From NCBI RefSeq assembly GCF_029582805.1, contig NZ_JAKKUT010000005.1, positions 62,001-126,000 of the forward strand: 64,000 nucleotides of DNA. The letters are read 5' to 3'. Under the pieces are notes generated by a model, which searched no databases, was not told the DNA's origin, and worked only from the letters and a program-made list of their open reading frames with translations. Position numbers and translations under genes: made by a program. This DNA is from Candidatus Synechococcus calcipolaris G9. Lineage in GTDB: Bacteria; Cyanobacteriota; Cyanobacteriia; Thermosynechococcales; Thermosynechococcaceae. Shown piece after piece: positions 55,848 through 64,000 of the stretch (its first letter is position 1; the number at the start of each line of letters is the position of its first letter).

Positions 55848-56681
55848 ATGGGTCCGTTATTTTTTTCGCCCCTGAGTGTGGAGCAGCCCGTTGTCGGCAT
55901 TCGAGACCTGCCCGCGGATCTGGCGGGGACGCGGATTGTCCAATTATCGGATCTCCACTTTGACGGTCAGCGGTTGAGCCTTAATCTGTTGCAGCAGGCT
56001 ATTAACCGTGCCAATGAAGCAGAACCCGATCTCGTTGTCCTCACCGGAGATTATGTCACCGATGAACCGGAGCCAATCCATACCCTGGCTCGCCACCTCA
56101 AGGCCCTAGAAAGTCGCCTGGGAACCTACGCAATCCTTGGCAACCACGATCTCTACTTTCCCCAGTCCCAGGCCATGATTACCGATGCCCTAGAGCAGGC
56201 GGGGATCCATGTTCTTTGGGATGCGATCGCCCATCCCTTTGGGCCCCAGTTCCCCCTTGTTGGTCTGCGGGACTATTGGAGTTTTCGCTTTAATCCCGGC
56301 CCAGTGTTTGCCCAGCTATCGGCGGAGACTCCTCGGCTCGTTCTCTCCCACAACCCTGATAGTGCCCATGTTTTACGGCAATGGCGTGTTGATTTACAAC
56401 TATCGGGCCATACCCACGGCGGTCAAATTGTTTTACCAGGCTACGGCCCGCTGGTGGCCTGCCTCAAACCCCTGCGGCGGAAAATCCCCAAGAATTTGCG
56501 GCCCCATTGGCGGAAAATGACCAAAGGCAGTGAGACCACGGTACAGTATTGGCAATGGGCCCAGGGCTTGCACCAGATTGATCAGAACTGGCTCTACGTG
56601 AATCGGGGGCTGGGAACCTACTGGCCGGGCCGGATTAATTGCCCACCCGAACTTACCATTCTGACCCTCGAATGCGCCTAG
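55848..56681 (+). CDS. Calcineurin-like metallophosphoesterase
   Basis: This 277-residue protein starts at ATG 55848, six bases after AGGAG; a GTG at 55815 is less likely. The two-metal phosphoesterase motifs are all visible: VQLSDLHFD, LTGDYVTDEPEP, GNHDLYFP, LSHNPD and LSGHTHGGQI. The form resembles the YkuE/YaeI group of membrane-associated phosphoesterases, though no membrane helix is clear. The substrate is unknown. The trmD gene begins inside its last codons (10-base overlap), so the two are translated together. Confidence 0.92.
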   Translation: MGPLFFSPLSVEQPVVGIRDLPADLAGTRIVQLSDLHFDGQRLSLNLLQQAINRANEAEPDLVVLTGDYVTDEPEPIHTLARHLKALESRLGTYAILGNHDLYFPQSQAMITDALEQAGIHVLWDAIAHPFGPQFPLVGLRDYWSFRFNPGPVFAQLSAETPRLVLSHNPDSAHVLRQWRVDLQLSGHTHGGQIVLPGYGPLVACLKPLRRKIPKNLRPHWRKMTKGSETTVQYWQWAQGLHQIDQNWLYVNRGLGTYWPGRINCPPELTILTLECA

Positions 56682-57373
56682 ATATTGTCACCCTTTTTCC
56701 AGATTTTTTTAGTTCTGCCCTCACCTCTGGGTTACTCGGTAAAGCCCTAGCCCGGAATATTGCCCAGGTATACTTCACCAATCCCCGGGACTTTACGACC
56801 GATAAACACCATCAAGTGGACGATGAACCCTATGGCGGTGGTGTCGGTATGGTCCTAAAGCCGGAACCCATTTTTGCGGCGATCGCCTCCCTACCTCGAC
56901 TGCCCGCCCAGGAAATCATTTACGTTACACCCCAGGGGGAACCCCTCAACCAACGCCATCTTTGGCATTGGGCCGAGAACCTAGAGCAATTAGTCATTCT
57001 CTGTGGTCACTACGAAGGGGTTGATGAGCGGGTTGTGGATCATTTAGTCACCAAGGAGATTTCCCTAGGGGATTTTATTCTCACCTGTGGTGAAATTCCC
57101 GCCCTGGCCATTCTCAATGGGGTGATTCGCCTGCTGCCGGGAACGGTGGGTAAACCCGAGTCTCTCCGCCAAGAAAGTTTTGAGACGGGCCTGTTGGATT
57201 ACCCCCACTACACCCGCCCCCCGGAGTTTCAGGGTTGGACCGTACCCGATGTCCTCCGTTCTGGCCACCATGGGGATATTGCCCGCTGGCGCAAGGAGCA
57301 ACAACTACAACGCACCCGCGATCGCCGCCCCGATCTCTATGCCCGCTGGTTAGCCGAGCAATCCGAATACTAG
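56672..57373 (+). CDS. trmD: tRNA (guanine-N1)-methyltransferase TrmD
   Basis: This enzyme (233 residues from ATG 56672, MRLDIVTLFPDFF) methylates G37 next to the anticodon of tRNAs for Leu, Pro and Arg, preventing frameshifts. It has a trefoil-knot SPOUT fold. Conserved segments are DDEPYGGGVGMVLKPEP, ILCGHYEGVDERV, EISLGDFILTCGEIPAL and LDYPHYTRPPEFQGW. The ATG lies within the last 10 bases of the phosphoesterase gene. It is not in the usual rpsP-rimM-trmD-rplS operon. It ends 4 bases inside the convergent moxR gene. Confidence 0.98.
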   Translation: MRLDIVTLFPDFFSSALTSGLLGKALARNIAQVYFTNPRDFTTDKHHQVDDEPYGGGVGMVLKPEPIFAAIASLPRLPAQEIIYVTPQGEPLNQRHLWHWAENLEQLVILCGHYEGVDERVVDHLVTKEISLGDFILTCGEIPALAILNGVIRLLPGTVGKPESLRQESFETGLLDYPHYTRPPEFQGWTVPDVLRSGHHGDIARWRKEQQLQRTRDRRPDLYARWLAEQSEY

Positions 57374-58278
57374 GGAATCATCACCGTATCCAGAAGCTCT
57401 TGGACAATGGCCCCATTTAACCGCCCCCCCGCCGTAATCAGACGATGGGCGAGAACCGATGGAGCCAACGCCTTCACATCATCGGGAATCACATAGTCCC
57501 GATTTTCTAAAAATGCCAGACTTTGGGCCGCCCGTTGCAGCATCACCGTCCCCCGGGGACTTGCCCCCAAGGTAATGCGATCTCTCTGGCGGGTGGAACG
57601 CACCAGGGATAAAATATACTTCTGTAAAATTAGCTCAACCCGTACCCCTAGGACATTCTGCCGCAGGTTTTCCACGTCCTCTAAGGATAGGCAGGGCTGA
57701 AGGGAACTCAATTGCATTCCAGACTGCACCCGTTGCAGCATTTGTAATTCTTCATCTTCGCTGGGATAGCCCAAACTCAAGCAAAGGGCAAAGCGATCTA
57801 GCTGCGCCTCCGGTAAGGGAAACGTCCCCTGGTATTCCACCGGATTTTGGGTGGCAATCACAAAAAAGGGCTGGGGTAATGGATAGGTGGTGCCATCGAT
57901 CGTGACCTGATGCTCCTCCATCACCTCCAACAGGGCTGACTGGGTGCGGGGGGTGGCGCGATTAATTTCATCCACTAACAAAATGTTACTAAACACCGGG
58001 CCTGGACGAAATTCAAAGGCTGCCGTCTGGGGATTCCAGATATTAGTGCCGGTCAAATCCGTGGGCAGGAGGTCTGGTGTCGCCTGAATCCGCTGAAATT
58101 TACCATCAATGGAGCGAGCCAGAGCTTTCGCCAGCAGAGTTTTGCCGACCCCTGGCACATCATCTAAGAGGACGTGGCCCCCCGATAAAAGCGCGACCAA
58201 CACCCGCTGAATCGCCCGTTCTTTGCCCACCACCACTTGATTCAGGTTGGTCATTAAACGCTGCAAGGGTTCACGCAT
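57370..58278 (-). CDS. MoxR-type AAA+ ATPase
   Basis: This 302-residue AAA+ protein of the MoxR family has Walker A DVPGVGKTLLAKAL (~residue 40), Walker B ILLVDEINRATPRTQSALLEVMEE (~100), sensor 1 FFVIATQNPVEYQGTF and the arginine-finger region LPEAQLDRF. MoxR proteins act as chaperones that activate metalloenzymes or complexes, usually together with a DUF58 or von Willebrand A protein. No such partner is adjacent here. Its start is 13 bases from the ribF stop, on the same strand, so ribF and moxR may share a transcript. Confidence 0.93.
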   Translation of the reverse strand: MREPLQRLMTNLNQVVVGKERAIQRVLVALLSGGHVLLDDVPGVGKTLLAKALARSIDGKFQRIQATPDLLPTDLTGTNIWNPQTAAFEFRPGPVFSNILLVDEINRATPRTQSALLEVMEEHQVTIDGTTYPLPQPFFVIATQNPVEYQGTFPLPEAQLDRFALCLSLGYPSEDEELQMLQRVQSGMQLSSLQPCLSLEDVENLRQNVLGVRVELILQKYILSLVRSTRQRDRITLGASPRGTVMLQRAAQSLAFLENRDYVIPDDVKALAPSVLAHRLITAGGRLNGAIVQELLDTVMIP

Positions 58279-58291
58279 AGGGATTCAACCT

Positions 58292-59236
58292 TTATACCAA
58301 GGAGGTGAGTAATTGACGGGTGCGATCGCAATCGCGGGCAATCTGCTGTTTTAGATCCGTGAGAGAGGCAAACCGTTGCTCCGGGCGGAGAAATTCCCAG
58401 AGGTGGAGCGTCAAGGGCTGGTGGTACAGATCCCCCTGCCAGTCCAAAAGATGAACTTCCGCCGTTAAGGTGGGCGTGCCAAGGGTGGGGCGAATGCCAA
58501 TATTGAGGACACCCACCTGGGGTTGGGACAGCATCGGCCCTTCCACCCAGACCGAATAGACCCCCCAATGGGGCAAAAATTTATCCAGAGGTAGCAACAA
58601 ATTAGCGGTGGGAAATCCCAGTTCCCGACCCAGTTGTTGCCCCGGTTGGACGATCCCTGTAAGGCAATAGGGCCGTCCCAGGAGTCGCCGCCCGCGCTGA
58701 ACATCTCCTTGACTGAGGGCTTCCCGAATGGCAGAGCTACTCACCCGTTCATTATCTAAACAGTAGGGGGGGACAATGGTGACGGGAATACCAAAACTGG
58801 CGGCGATCGCCCGTAGATCCTCTGCTGTGCCGGAACGACCGCGACCAAATCCAAAATCAAAGCCGACGCTGATGGCCCGGGACCCTAGCCGCTGGACAAG
58901 GATCTGCTCGACAAAATCAATGGGGGAGAGTTGGGCAATTTCGTCGTTGAAGGGCAATAGAATCAACTGCTCAATGCCCAGCCCATGCAAATACTGCTCC
59001 TTTTCCTGGAGGGGGGTGAGGAGCGCGCGCCGTTGCCCCGTAAAAAATTCCTGGGGATGGGGCGAAAATGTAACCACCGAGGGATGGAGAGAATTACACT
59101 TTCCTGAAAAATTTTCCGAAAATAAAGACTGGATCACCTGCTGATGGCCAAGATGGACACCATCAAAATTACCCAGGGCGATCGCCGTTGGGGTCAAATC
59201 GTCCTCACTCGTTACTGATACCCGCACAGGGTACAT
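58292..59236 (-). CDS. ribF: Bifunctional riboflavin kinase / FAD synthetase
   Basis: This 314-residue enzyme makes FMN from riboflavin and FAD from FMN. The N-terminal nucleotidyltransferase domain has TAIALGNFDGVHLGHQQVI and VSSSAIREALSQGDVQRG. The C-terminal flavokinase domain has GRELGFPTANLLLPLDKFLP and GVLNIGIRPTLG. Length is typical. The ATG is preceded by about 10 bases before the MBL-fold gene stop, so these minus-strand genes (MBL, ribF, moxR) are tightly packed and may form one operon. Confidence 0.97.
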   Translation of the reverse strand: MYPVRVSVTSEDDLTPTAIALGNFDGVHLGHQQVIQSLFSENFSGKCNSLHPSVVTFSPHPQEFFTGQRRALLTPLQEKEQYLHGLGIEQLILLPFNDEIAQLSPIDFVEQILVQRLGSRAISVGFDFGFGRGRSGTAEDLRAIAASFGIPVTIVPPYCLDNERVSSSAIREALSQGDVQRGRRLLGRPYCLTGIVQPGQQLGRELGFPTANLLLPLDKFLPHWGVYSVWVEGPMLSQPQVGVLNIGIRPTLGTPTLTAEVHLLDWQGDLYHQPLTLHLWEFLRPEQRFASLTDLKQQIARDCDRTRQLLTSLV

Positions 59237-59247
59237 TCTGGCATAAC

Positions 59248-60126
59248 TTAACAGAACTTTGCAGGAATGCGATGGGTACTCGTCTGGGGATAGAGGGATA
59301 GGACTAACCCCTCCCGCGCCAAAATGGTTTGGGGGAATGCCTGTCGTGCCTGAATGCCAATCTCATCGAGGAAATCATCATCATGGCTGGGATCATGGTG
59401 AAAGAGAACGAGTTGTTTCACCTCCGCTGCCCGGGCTAATTTAACCGCCTCTTGCCAGGTAGAATGGCCCCACCCCACCTTACTTTGGCGAGGATGGTCA
59501 TATTCTTCGTCCGTATAGGTGGCATCGTAGATCATCACATCGCTTTGGTGGGCCAACTTAAAGGCCCCTGGATGGATCTCTGCCCGTAAATGCTCAGTAT
59601 CGGTGACATAGCTAACACTAACCCCCTGCCAACTAATTCGATAGCCGACACCACCCCCAGGATGGTTCAAGGCCTGATTTGCTACGGAAACACCGCCAAT
59701 CTCTAGGGACTGTCCCACCTCTAGATCATGGAAATTTAAGTCACCACCCATAATCTGTAAGGGCACTGGAAAATTGGGGTGGAGCATCTGGTCATTGAGA
59801 CGGCGTTCAATACTCTGACCATTCTGACCAGGCACGGCATAAATGTGAAACTCGTTACCCGGAACAAAGGCCGGCTGGAAAAAGGGAAACCCCTGAATAT
59901 GATCCCAGTGGGTATGGGAAAAGAACAGATGCGCCTCAATGGGCAATTCCGCCATCAGCCGTTCCCCTAAAACCCGCAAACCCGTGCCGCCATCAAAAAT
60001 CAATCGCTTGCCATTGGCTTGAATTTCCACACAGGGGGTATTGCCACCGTAGCGAACGGTATGGGAGCCTGGGCAGGGAATGCTACCACGCACCCCCCAA
60101 AAACGAACGGTTAATGGGTTAAGCAT
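59248..60126 (-). CDS. Metallo-beta-lactamase-fold hydrolase
   Basis: This 292-residue protein has the MBL metal-binding motif FFSHTHWDHIQGFPFF (H-x-H-x-D-H), a later histidine in YVTDTEH, an aspartate in VMIYDATYTDEEYDH, and a terminal LVLFHHDP. The start MLNPLTVRFWGVRGSIPCPGSHTVRYGGNTPCVEI matches a cyanobacterial/proteobacterial branch related to RNase Z and PhnP phosphodiesterases. The substrate is not known; cyclic nucleotides or phosphodiesters are possible. It is the first gene of the MBL-ribF-moxR group and is divergent from pgsA. Confidence 0.88.
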   Translation of the reverse strand: MLNPLTVRFWGVRGSIPCPGSHTVRYGGNTPCVEIQANGKRLIFDGGTGLRVLGERLMAELPIEAHLFFSHTHWDHIQGFPFFQPAFVPGNEFHIYAVPGQNGQSIERRLNDQMLHPNFPVPLQIMGGDLNFHDLEVGQSLEIGGVSVANQALNHPGGGVGYRISWQGVSVSYVTDTEHLRAEIHPGAFKLAHQSDVMIYDATYTDEEYDHPRQSKVGWGHSTWQEAVKLARAAEVKQLVLFHHDPSHDDDFLDEIGIQARQAFPQTILAREGLVLSLYPQTSTHRIPAKFC

Positions 60127-60265
60127 CTGGGTTTAAGGTATAAGTTGACTAAGCTAATCTTCTATAAGACTAATTTAAGGTGACTCAGTTGCAGGGCTTA
60201 AAACCCTAGTATCTCATTCCCCCGGGCGATCGCCTGTGATGGGGATCAATTCTTCTCGGTGATCC

Positions 60266-60811
60266 ATGAATCTACCCAATCTCATTACCATCGGGCGACT
60301 TCTCCTTGCCCCCCTACTGATCTTGGTTTTAACCCTTTGGCAGGCAGATACGGCCCGCTGGTGGGCCCTAGGCATATTTTTATTAGCCGCCTTAACAGAT
60401 TGGTTGGATGGCTACCTTGCCCGTCGCCTGAATCAAATTACCGATCTGGGTAAGATACTGGATCCCCTCGTGGATAAAATTCTCATTTTGGCCGCCCTCT
60501 TGGTACTGGTGCAATTGGGAGATGTGCCCGCTTGGTCGGTGTTTATCATTTTGCTTAGAGAAATGTTTATTGCCAGTTGGCGCGTCAACCAAACCCAGGT
60601 TCAAGGGGCTAATATTTGGGGGAAACTGAAAACCGTGGGCCAAATTCTGGCGGTGGCCCTCCTCCTCGCTCCCCTCGCTCCTGTTTGGGACATACCCATC
60701 CTGATGATCTATGGCGGGGCGATCGCCCTGACTGTGATTTCAGGCTTAATTTATATCAAGGAATCCTACTCTATACCGCCAATCATCCCAGATACCATCA
60801 ATAATACTTAA
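60266..60811 (+). CDS. pgsA: CDP-diacylglycerol-glycerol-3-phosphate 3-phosphatidyltransferase
   Basis: This 181-residue integral membrane enzyme makes phosphatidylglycerol phosphate, the precursor of phosphatidylglycerol, which is essential for cyanobacterial photosystems. The CDP-alcohol phosphotransferase motif is complete: DWLDGYLARRLNQITDLG then KILDPLVDK (D-x2-D-G-x2-A-R-x8-G-x3-D-x3-D). About five hydrophobic helices surround it. It begins MNLPNLITIGRLLLAPLL, as usual. Its 3' end overlaps the convergent pentapeptide gene by 14 bases. Confidence 0.96.
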   Translation: MNLPNLITIGRLLLAPLLILVLTLWQADTARWWALGIFLLAALTDWLDGYLARRLNQITDLGKILDPLVDKILILAALLVLVQLGDVPAWSVFIILLREMFIASWRVNQTQVQGANIWGKLKTVGQILAVALLLAPLAPVWDIPILMIYGGAIALTVISGLIYIKESYSIPPIIPDTINNT

Positions 60812-61361
60812 CCCGATAGGGCATCACTGGCTGATAGGCCCCTTCGAGTAGATTTGTATCCGGGAGCAGGGCGCGATTGAGGCGGGCAAATTTTAAATTA
60901 GTCTGCTGTAGATTCGCCCCACTCAGATTGCTATGGCGTAGATCCGCATACTGAAGATCTGCCCCAGCTAGGTTGGCCCCCTGCATATTGGCCGAGTGGA
61001 AAAAGGAATGTCGTAAAGCCGCCATGACGAGGGTGGCATCGGTGAGATTGGCGCGATTGAGATTCGTGCGATCCATGTAAACAGCGGTGAGATTGGCATT
61101 ACTCAGGTCTGCCCCCTCCAGATTAGCCAAGAGTAGAGACGAATCCTGTAGATTCGCTCCCCTTAAATTGGCTCCCTGGAGATTTGCCCCCGCCAAGTTG
61201 TATCCCTGCAGATCCACATTACTGAGATCACAGCTAGGACAGGCATTGGTCTGTAAGAGTTGGGCCAGGGCATTGGGGTCTGCGGCCAGGCTTGTTTTCG
61301 GGGCGATCGCCAAACCTAGGGCAATCAAGCCAACCATGACATACTGCTTCACTGGGGACAT
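60798..61361 (-). CDS. Secreted pentapeptide-repeat protein
   Basis: This protein (187 residues from ATG 61361) has a signal peptide (MSPVKQYVMVGLIALGLAIA, cleavage near TSLAAD). It is followed by ANALAQLL-type spacer sequence with a CPSC pair, then about 20 A(D/N)Lxx units such as ANLQG, ANLRG, ADLSN and ANMQG. These build a right-handed four-sided beta-helix. Such lumenal or periplasmic pentapeptide proteins are abundant in cyanobacteria and their roles are mostly unknown. An alternative start 41 codons upstream (61484) would hide the signal peptide. It is divergent from the APH-kinase gene. Confidence 0.85.
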   Translation of the reverse strand: MSPVKQYVMVGLIALGLAIAPKTSLAADPNALAQLLQTNACPSCDLSNVDLQGYNLAGANLQGANLRGANLQDSSLLLANLEGADLSNANLTAVYMDRTNLNRANLTDATLVMAALRHSFFHSANMQGANLAGADLQYADLRHSNLSGANLQQTNLKFARLNRALLPDTNLLEGAYQPVMPYRVKYY

Positions 61362-61501
61362 TTCCTCACGGGCACGAACGATATTCAGGCATGCAAAAAC
61401 AAAGTACATTATAATCTTTTTCCCTCGATGCCCATCCAAATTATCATGGGTTGTGTGTTGCCCATCTAGTCCTACCGTTATCAAAGGTCTTAAGTCTTTT
61501 T

Positions 61502-63085
61502 ATGGATGCTGCCCTCCCCCCCTTTGTCCAGGCATTATGCCAGGAATCCGCCTATGCCCATGCCGTAGAACAACCGATTCAATTGCTGCAAACCCATATT
61601 TCCTATGTATTTTTAACGGGTGAGTATGCCTATAAGGTGAAAAAACCCGCAGATTTTGGTTTTCTCAATTTTACGACCCTAGAAAAACGACTCTTTTATT
61701 GTCAGGAAGAACTTCGTCTTAATTCTCGACTGTCTGGTGAACTTTACTTAGCGGTTGTGCCCATTTTTGACCTCGGCAGCGATCGCTATCGGGTGGGAAC
61801 CCCAGAGGAGCTAACCCATACCAACCCCACCGATAAAATTGTTGACTACGCCGTACAGATGCGTCAGTTTCAGCAATCCCAATTATTTTCCCAATTGTTT
61901 GCCGCAGATCAACTCACCCCGGAGTTAATGGATACCCTAGGCAAAGAATTAGCCCATTTTCACCAAACCGCTGCCACCAGTCCGGACATTTCTGCCTTTG
62001 GCTCCCCTGAGGCCGTGGCCCAGGTGGCCCGTAATTCCTATAGTCTGGGGGAGAATTTCATCGGGCGATCGCAAACCCAAGCCCAATTTACAGCCACCAA
62101 AGCCTTTAGCGATCGCTTTTTTGCGGAGCATCACGACTGGCTCGAAAAACGACAACGGGATCATAAAATTCGCGAATGCCACGGAGATCTACACCTCAAC
62201 AATATTTGCCTCCACCATGGCAAGGTTCAAATCTTTGACTGCATTGAGTTTAATCAAGAATTTCGTAATATTGATGGGATTTATGATGCCGCATTCCTGG
62301 TGATGGATCTGCAATTTCGCCAGCGACCAGACCTGGCCCAGCGGTTTCTCAATGCCTATCTGGAATGGAGTAACGACTATGAAGGGGCTGTCCTATTGCC
62401 CTTGTACCTGTCCATGCGGGCCTACATTCGCGGTAATGTCAATTCCCTCGCCCTCAATGATCCGGCTATTCCTGCCGCAGACAAGGAAACGATTCAGGCC
62501 ACGGCGGCGGCCTATTTTAAGGCGGCCTATGACTATACCCAAGTTCAACCTGGCAAGCTCTATGTCACCTGCGGCCTCTCAGGGGCGGGGAAAACAACCC
62601 TAGCCCGATACCTATCCACCCAAATCGGGGCCATTCACATTCGTTCCGATGCGGTGCGGAAGCATTTAGCTGGAGTTCCCCTTGACCAACGCAGCCAGGG
62701 GAGCGAGACCTTTGCCGGTGGAATTTATACCCCAGAGATGACCGCCAAAACCTACGATCTCCTCCTAGAACTGGGACTATTTTTAGTCGCCGCCGGTCAA
62801 ACGGTGATTTTAGATGCCAAGTACGATCGCCAATTCCACCGTGAACGGGTCATTGAGGGGGCAAAGAATCAAGGAACGACCCTGGAAATTCTCCATTGCC
62901 AGGCACCTATGACCGTGATGCAGCAACGCCTGGGCGATCGCCGTGGTGATATTGCCGAAGCTACCCCACCCATCCTAGAGCAGCAGGCGGCAGATTTTGA
63001 GCCATTTACCACCCCTGAGCAGGCCTATGTCCGCAGCATTGATACCACCCAACCCATCCATCACCTGCACCTATTGGAAAAATAA
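61502..63085 (+). CDS. Fusion of aminoglycoside-phosphotransferase-like kinase and P-loop kinase
   Basis: This 527-residue cytosolic protein begins at ATG 61502. Residues ~1-340 form an APH/choline-kinase-like domain: FLTGEYAYKVKKPADFGFLNF, catalytic ECHGDLHLNNICLHH and metal-binding IFDCIEFNQEFRNID. Residues ~350-527 form a separate P-loop kinase with Walker A TCGLSGAGKTTLARYL and YVRSIDTTQPIHHL at the end. The two-domain family is found widely in bacteria; the substrate is not known, and it should not be read as an antibiotic-resistance gene. It lies 81 bases before the Prx-Grx gene, which has its own promoter. Confidence 0.9.
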   Translation: MDAALPPFVQALCQESAYAHAVEQPIQLLQTHISYVFLTGEYAYKVKKPADFGFLNFTTLEKRLFYCQEELRLNSRLSGELYLAVVPIFDLGSDRYRVGTPEELTHTNPTDKIVDYAVQMRQFQQSQLFSQLFAADQLTPELMDTLGKELAHFHQTAATSPDISAFGSPEAVAQVARNSYSLGENFIGRSQTQAQFTATKAFSDRFFAEHHDWLEKRQRDHKIRECHGDLHLNNICLHHGKVQIFDCIEFNQEFRNIDGIYDAAFLVMDLQFRQRPDLAQRFLNAYLEWSNDYEGAVLLPLYLSMRAYIRGNVNSLALNDPAIPAADKETIQATAAAYFKAAYDYTQVQPGKLYVTCGLSGAGKTTLARYLSTQIGAIHIRSDAVRKHLAGVPLDQRSQGSETFAGGIYTPEMTAKTYDLLLELGLFLVAAGQTVILDAKYDRQFHRERVIEGAKNQGTTLEILHCQAPMTVMQQRLGDRRGDIAEATPPILEQQAADFEPFTTPEQAYVRSIDTTQPIHHLHLLEK

Positions 63086-63107
63086 TCTCGGCTCCTTGGC
63101 ACAGGAC

Positions 63108-63139
63108 TTGACAAATCAAAGTCATAACGACTACGATTT
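63108..63139 (+). promoter_or_regulatory. Promoter and palindromic operator of the Prx-Grx gene
   Basis: TTGACA (63108-63113), an 18-base spacer and TACGAT (63132-63137) form a sigma70-type promoter. Overlapping the -10 is ATAACG-ACTA-CGATTT (63124-63139), the inverted counterpart of the palindrome before the FMN reductase gene; 63123-63135 is the exact reverse complement of 52121-52133. The right arm here is degenerate. Confidence 0.55.
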
Positions 63140-63166
63140 AGCTAATAACCTTTTAAGGAGATGCAG

Positions 63167-63898
63167 ATGTTGGTTAATCGTGAAGGACAACGGGTTCCCC
63201 AGGTAACATTTCGGACTCGCCAAGGGGATCAATGGCAAGATGTCACCACCGATGAACTGTTTGCCGGTAAAACCGTGATTGTCTTTGCCTTGCCAGGGGC
63301 CTTTACCCCCACCTGTTCCTCGACCCATTTACCGGGCTATAACGAGCTTGCGCCTGTCTTTCACAAAAATGGCGTAGATGACATTGTTTGCCTGTCCGTG
63401 AACGATACCTTCGTCATGAATGAGTGGGGAAAAAGCCAAGAAGCGGATCATGTTCGCCTCATCCCCGATGGCAATGGTGAATTTAGTGAAGGGATGGGGA
63501 TGCTAGTGGATAAGGAGGATCTCGGTTTTGGCAAACGTTCTTGGCGATACTCCATGCTGGTTAAGGATGGTGTCATTGAAAAAATGTTCATTGAACCGGA
63601 AGAACCGGGGGATCCCTTTAAGGTATCTGATGCGGAAACCATGTTGAACTACATCAATCCCCAAGCCCGCAAACCATCCTGTGTATCCCTATTAACCAAG
63701 CCCGGATGCCCTTACTGCGCCAAGGCTAAGGCCCTGCTCACGGAAAAAGAGATTACCTATGAAGAAATTGTCCTAGGGCAAGATGCCACAATTCGTTCCC
63801 TGCGGGCCATGACTGGGGCTACCACCGTTCCCCAAGTCTTTATCGACGGTAAATTGATTGGGGGGTCTGAGGCCCTAGCAAGCTACTTTGGGGATTAA
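63167..63898 (+). CDS. Peroxiredoxin-glutaredoxin hybrid (Prx5 type)
   Basis: I choose ATG 63167 (243 residues, [15 protein letters not shown]), six bases after AAGGAG; the ATG at 63161 abuts that site. Residues ~1-160 are a Prx5-type peroxiredoxin with the peroxidatic cysteine in [17 protein letters not shown]. Residues ~170-243 are a glutaredoxin with the redox motif CPYC in [15 protein letters not shown] and the glutathione-binding [15 protein letters not shown]. The natural fusion reduces peroxides using glutathione in one polypeptide. Its promoter carries an operator-like palindrome shared with the FMN reductase gene. Confidence 0.96.
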   Translation: MLVNREGQRVPQVTFRTRQGDQWQDVTTDELFAGKTVIVFALPGAFTPTCSSTHLPGYNELAPVFHKNGVDDIVCLSVNDTFVMNEWGKSQEADHVRLIPDGNGEFSEGMGMLVDKEDLGFGKRSWRYSMLVKDGVIEKMFIEPEEPGDPFKVSDAETMLNYINPQARKPSCVSLLTKPGCPYCAKAKALLTEKEITYEEIVLGQDATIRSLRAMTGATTVPQVFIDGKLIGGSEALASYFGD

Positions 63899-64000
63899 AA
63901 TACAAACTTTCACCCCATCGGTTGATGGCAATGATCACCATAAACAGGGTTAATGGTGAAATCAAGAAAGTTACGGGGATTCCCCATGTCCATGTACACT

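Noticed and set aside
63986..64000. ATG after the palindrome GGGGATTCCCC as the start of a next gene
   Set aside because: Only five codons are visible, so no call is possible.
1..64000. CRISPR arrays, rRNA genes and prophage structural genes
   Set aside because: No regularly spaced repeats, no rRNA-like sequence and no phage structural proteins were seen.

Overview
The window is chromosomal DNA of a cyanobacterium. The RNA polymerase beta' subunit is split into rpoC1 and rpoC2. There is a ferredoxin-thioredoxin reductase catalytic chain, a Calvin-cycle type gap2, a plastid-shared ycf23, squalene-hopene cyclase, and several cyanobacterial families of unknown function (DUF561, DUF1830, DUF1997, DUF2808, DUF4278). 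The octamer GCGATCGC (HIP1) recurs throughout. The gene set fits a unicellular freshwater or mildly thermophilic lineage, but the species cannot be fixed from the sequence alone. Genes are dense, both strands are used, and most clusters are only two to four genes long.

Layout. 0-5 kb: the end of a Na+/H+ antiporter and a large membrane PAS-GGDEF-EAL protein. 5-13.2 kb: ycf23, ftrC, priA, a VOC protein, an EVE protein, hemF, a DUF2808 protein and proA. 13.3-18.2 kb: a four-gene minus-strand cluster with two Cache-HAMP membrane receptors that share an almost identical C-terminal tail, a MinD/ParA-like ATPase with an altered Walker A motif, and a small winged-helix-like protein. None of them has a kinase or chemotaxis output domain. 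This is the best candidate for an undescribed signalling system. 18.3-30.2 kb: rodA, then rpoB-rpoC1-rpoC2 behind a strong promoter, then a TPR protein. 30.2-36.3 kb: two glycosyltransferases, DUF1997, a tandem ABM-like membrane protein, and an AT-rich FRG-domain gene followed by a decayed copy of the 3' end of the ABM-like gene, then a guanine-deaminase-like gene. 36.4-38.7 kb: a gap-arsJ arsenate-export pair without arsR. 38.9-47 kb: UvrD-like helicase, DUF4278, a methyltransferase, dprA, a higA remnant, a nitroreductase, DUF1830 with an NtcA-type promoter, and a radical SAM protein. 47-50.5 kb: gap2, an aminotransferase and a decayed IS982-family element. 50.5-64 kb: glutamine amidotransferase, crcB, tRNA-Ser(CGA), a mini L7/L12-like protein, FMN reductase, shc, a DMT transporter, a metallophosphoesterase, trmD, moxR, ribF, an MBL-fold hydrolase, pgsA, a pentapeptide-repeat protein, an APH-kinase fusion and a peroxiredoxin-glutaredoxin hybrid.

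Connections. Two flavin/thiol redox genes about 11 kb apart (FMN reductase and Prx-Grx) carry nearly the same palindrome at their promoters, which suggests a shared repressor. The window has two GAPDH genes with different jobs: one is paired with ArsJ for arsenate detoxification, the other is the photosynthetic enzyme. The accessory signals are the FRG insertion, the IS982 remnant and the higA remnant. All calls rest on reading the sequence; no database search was run.
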